Below are positions 62,067 through 64,000 of a stretch of DNA of 64,000 nt, piece by piece. The position numbers and the translations under genes are program-made. This DNA comes from JAGVPT01 sp963827085 (GTDB taxonomy: Bacteria; Bacteroidota; Ignavibacteria; UBA10030; UBA8401), in the NCBI GenBank assembly GCA_963827085.1, contig CAWGZY010000002.1, positions 620,001 through 684,000 of the forward strand, in the 5' to 3' direction. Position 1 is the stretch's first letter, and every line of letters begins with the position of its first letter. The notes beneath the pieces are model-generated. The model was not told where the DNA came from and searched no databases. It saw only the letters and a program-made list of their open reading frames with translations.

Positions 62067-63071
62067 ATGAAACACATTCTCGGTATCGATATCGCCAGTG
62101 AAACATTTGTCGGGAGCGTTGTTACAAACGAACCGACACCAAAACATAAGGGCGAAGCAACGACATTTGCCAATACATCATCAGGATTTTCTGCCTGCGC
62201 TCAATGGCTACACTCACTTGGTGTAGTTCCTTCCGAAACAATGGTGGTTGTTGAAGCCACCGGTGTGTATTGGGAAGCCTTAGCATTGTTCTTTCGCCAT
62301 CATCACTTCATCATGAGTGTCGCAAACCCGGCACAGGTAAAATACTATGCACAATCAGTGTTGCAGCGAGGTAAAACCGACGAACTCGATGCACATCTTA
62401 TCGCTCGTTTTGGAGCGACGATGCATCCACGCACGTGGGAGCCGCCATCAGCCTTCAGTGAAGAACTCCAAGTATTGATGCGACAACGAGATGCGTATCT
62501 TGGCATGCTTACTCAGGAACGTAATCGTTTGCACAGTTATGAGCGCTCCGGTATCCCACCGCAACGTGCTATCGTTGTTTCGAAAAAGACAATTACATTT
62601 CTGGAACAACAAATCAAAGAGCTTGAAACAAACTTTAAGAACATGATCAATACTGATGAACGCTGGAAACACATGCTGGAACTCTTACAATCAATTCCCA
62701 GCATCGGTTTTGTTACCGCGGGTATCTTGTTGACCGAAACACAAGCATTAGAATCATTTCATTCATCTCGACAACTGACAGCCTTTGCTGGAATTGCACC
62801 CGCTCCCTATACGTCGGGAAAGAGCGTCTATAAACGCTCCCGGATCTCTAAAATTGGTAACCCAAGAATACGGAAAGCATTTTATATGGCTGCCGTCAGC
62901 GCTCTTCGGTTCAATCCAATAATGAAAAGATTTTTTGATCGTCTCGTTGCCAACGGCAAAACTAAGAAAGTTGCGTTGGTTGCTGTTGCTCGAAAACTTC
63001 TCATTTTGTGCTTTGCCATCTGTAAATCTGATAAACCTTTTCAACCTAATTATTTGCTCCTTAACTCTTGA
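62067..63071 (+). CDS. IS110-family transposase (DEDD recombinase)
   Basis: A 334-residue serine/DEDD-type recombinase guided by the bridge RNA. The RuvC-like domain supplies D8 (GIDIAS), E63 (VVEATG), D105 and D108 (GKTDELDAH). A coiled-coil linker (about 150-195) leads to the Transposase_20 domain (LLQSIPSIGFVTAGILL; LTAFAGIAPAPYTSGKSVYKRSRISKIGNPRIRK), whose Ser in the TSGKS region (near 248-252) fits the catalytic Ser. AAGGA precedes the ATG at 62067. The frame is intact, so the element may be active. Confidence 0.94.
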   Translation: MKHILGIDIASETFVGSVVTNEPTPKHKGEATTFANTSSGFSACAQWLHSLGVVPSETMVVVEATGVYWEALALFFRHHHFIMSVANPAQVKYYAQSVLQRGKTDELDAHLIARFGATMHPRTWEPPSAFSEELQVLMRQRDAYLGMLTQERNRLHSYERSGIPPQRAIVVSKKTITFLEQQIKELETNFKNMINTDERWKHMLELLQSIPSIGFVTAGILLTETQALESFHSSRQLTAFAGIAPAPYTSGKSVYKRSRISKIGNPRIRKAFYMAAVSALRFNPIMKRFFDRLVANGKTKKVALVAVARKLLILCFAICKSDKPFQPNYLLLNS

Positions 63072-63190
63072 CTTTTAATACAGTATCTTCGGGAAAAGGC
63101 GCGAAGATTTTGTTATATGACCAATTTGCGCCTTTGCGCGAGACGTATTTTTGGAATTATTCAGAAGTCTCAACTCTTAATTTCTCGAAG

Positions 63191-64000
63191 CTACCATGCT
63201 GCAGTTTCGCGGTGCTCCTGAGTCTGGCATATTTTTTCGAAAATATCCAGTGAGATTTTTTCCTGTGGTGAATACATTTTCTGTCTCGCCGTCAACAAAT
63301 CAAAATCAACAGCGTGGGCATCAAACTCGGGGCCGTCCACACACGCAAATTGCATTTTGTTCCCGACAACAACGCGGCACGCGCCGCACATGCCGGTTCC
63401 ATCCATCATAATGGGATTAAGGCTGACAAGCGTTTGCACGCCGTGCGGTCTTGTAAGGTCCGAGACTGCTTTCATCATTACCACCGGGCCGATGGCGAGC
63501 ACAACGTCGATCGGTTCGTTTCTCTCGAGCATCGATTTTAAAATTGTCGTAACAAATCCTTTTGTTCTGTAGCTGCCGTCATCCGTGGCAATACGTACCT
63601 CGTCCGAAATCGCCCGCATTTCATTTTCCATAAGCAGCAATTCCTTCGAGCGGGCACCGATAATCGAAATTGTTTTGTTGCCTATCAGTTTGTGTGCCCG
63701 CACGATCGGATGAATGGCCGCGATACCAAACCCTCCGCCAATCGCGACAAACGTTTTTCCTTTTTCAACATGGCTTGGAATACCAAAAGGTCCGACGACA
63801 TCCATCAGCGAATCTCCGGCTTTCATCATACTCATCAGGATTGTCGTTTTGCCGACGGCTTGAACGTACAGCGTGATGGTCCCTCGAGCCACATCCCAAT
63901 CTGCAAGCGTAATCGGAATTCTCTCACCGTCTTCATGCAGCCGCAAAATTACAAATTGTCCTGCCCTCGCTTTTTTTACAATTTGCGGAGCTTTGATGAT
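63191..64000 (-). CDS. nfnA: NfnA/SudB-type ferredoxin-NAD(P) reductase subunit, 5'-truncated by the window
   Basis: The frame continues to the window edge (KAPQIVKKARAGQFVILRLHEDGERIPI), so the start lies outside. The FAD domain is followed by an NAD-binding segment (FVAIGGGFGIAAIHPIV) and a 2Fe-2S motif near the C-terminus (GTGMCGACRVVVG ... FACVDGPEFDAHAVDF). These match the small subunit of NfnAB/SudAB rather than dihydroorotate dehydrogenase PyrK. It precedes nfnB; the space between them is now about 1.5 kb because of a MITE and an IS110 element. Confidence 0.87.
   Translation of the reverse strand: MIKAPQIVKKARAGQFVILRLHEDGERIPITLADWDVARGTITLYVQAVGKTTILMSMMKAGDSLMDVVGPFGIPSHVEKGKTFVAIGGGFGIAAIHPIVRAHKLIGNKTISIIGARSKELLLMENEMRAISDEVRIATDDGSYRTKGFVTTILKSMLERNEPIDVVLAIGPVVMMKAVSDLTRPHGVQTLVSLNPIMMDGTGMCGACRVVVGNKMQFACVDGPEFDAHAVDFDLLTARQKMYSPQEKISLDIFEKICQTQEHRETAAW

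Larger units (their letters stand above)
61855..63088 (+). mobile_element. IS110-family insertion sequence inside the MITE
   Basis: Bounded by the dinucleotide core CT at both ends (61853-61854 on the left, 63087-63088 on the right); 1234 bp counting one core. There are no terminal inverted repeats and no further target duplication, as usual for IS110. A 212-bp left non-coding region holds the bridge RNA, the transposase follows, and the right non-coding end is only 17 bp. Boundaries are set by matches of the RNA guides to the flanks. Confidence 0.87.
61805..63171. mobile_element. MITE-like element, copy B, interrupted by an IS110 element
   Basis: The same ends as copy A (GAGACATCTGAA ... 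TTCAGAAGTCTC), flanked by the 5-bp direct repeat AACTC (61800-61804 and 63172-63176). Excluding the IS110 insertion (one core CT counted with the IS), the element is 133 bp: 61805-61854 plus 63089-63171. It retains a hairpin AAAGGCGC/GCGCCTTT missing from copy A. In the CGCCA/TGGCG hairpin a C-to-T change keeps pairing as G-U (TGGTG). Confidence 0.83.

Noticed and set aside
61855..63133. Alternative IS110 right end at the CT of GCGCCTTTGCGCG
   Set aside because: That boundary gives only 6 of 7 right-guide pairs with a wobble and no left donor guide; the boundary at 63088 gives 8 of 8 and an 8-nt donor match.
61805..63171. IS110 element with its own terminal inverted repeats and 5-bp target duplication
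   Set aside because: The repeats and duplication belong to the host MITE, which also exists alone at 6586-6680; the bridge-RNA guides place the IS ends inside it.

Overview
The window is a contiguous 64-kb piece of a bacterial chromosome, moderate in GC. The gene content points to the Bacteroidota/Chlorobi side (FCB group), most likely an uncultured Ignavibacteria-like lineage. This placement is inferred from a secreted GH97 retaining glycosidase, signal-peptide-rich glycosidases, the monofunctional lysC-thrC-thrB set and Shine-Dalgarno-led genes. No rRNA or tRNA gene was seen. Two perfect parS sites flank mnmG (gidA), so the right third probably lies near the replication origin.

Layout. 1-12.3 kb: six exported glycoside hydrolases (GH35/DUF5597-like, GH2, GH-D-clan-like, GH97, GH27, GH30-like), a galactoside/polysaccharide-degradation locus without SusC/D in view. 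12.5-25.7 kb: mixed housekeeping genes, namely an exported nitroreductase, purE, a Sel1-repeat protein, a MacA/LolD/FtsX-type export system, GNAT, DinB and SGNH proteins, the agmatine-to-putrescine pair aguB/aguA, and fabF. 25.9-53.6 kb: a minus-strand amino-acid cluster, in transcription order ilvB-ilvN-gltB-ilvC-cimA-aroF-leuA-leuC-ppc-(PEBP, amidase, ridA, tag)-leuD-proC-leuB-lysC-thrC-thrB. It covers branched-chain amino acids through the citramalate route, threonine, proline, aromatic entry, ammonia assimilation and oxaloacetate supply. 53.7-60 kb, plus strand: mnmE-mnmG-rsmG-murQ, a DUF2461 protein and an RluE-like enzyme. 60.2-64 kb: nfnB and nfnA, separated by nested mobile DNA.

Regulation. 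Two ribosome-mediated transcription attenuators can be read directly. A Thr-rich leader peptide overlaps the leuB stop and precedes a terminator in front of lysC. An Ile/Leu/Val-rich leader precedes mutually exclusive antiterminator and terminator stems in front of ilvB.

Repeats and mobile DNA. (1) Many intergenic gaps are filled by degenerate arrays of very short tandem repeats with a fixed period of 7, 8, 9-10 or 10 bp. Three such gaps hold a small gene between two arrays in inverted orientation: a four-helix-bundle protein with period 7, a GxxExxY protein with period 8, and an internally deleted GxxExxY protein with period 10. Two more are inverted array pairs with only a 12-20 bp spacer. 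I regard this as the least-described system here. (2) A palindromic MITE-like element with ~17-bp imperfect terminal inverted repeats and 5-bp target duplications is present twice. The second copy sits inside a heptad array and is itself split by an IS110-family element. That element's upstream non-coding region carries a readable bridge RNA: its target guides match both flanks of the actual insertion site, and its donor guides match both element ends.

Other notes. thrB carries a single-base frameshift. Several starts are TTG or GTG. Functions are assigned from motifs and family recall only; no database search was possible.
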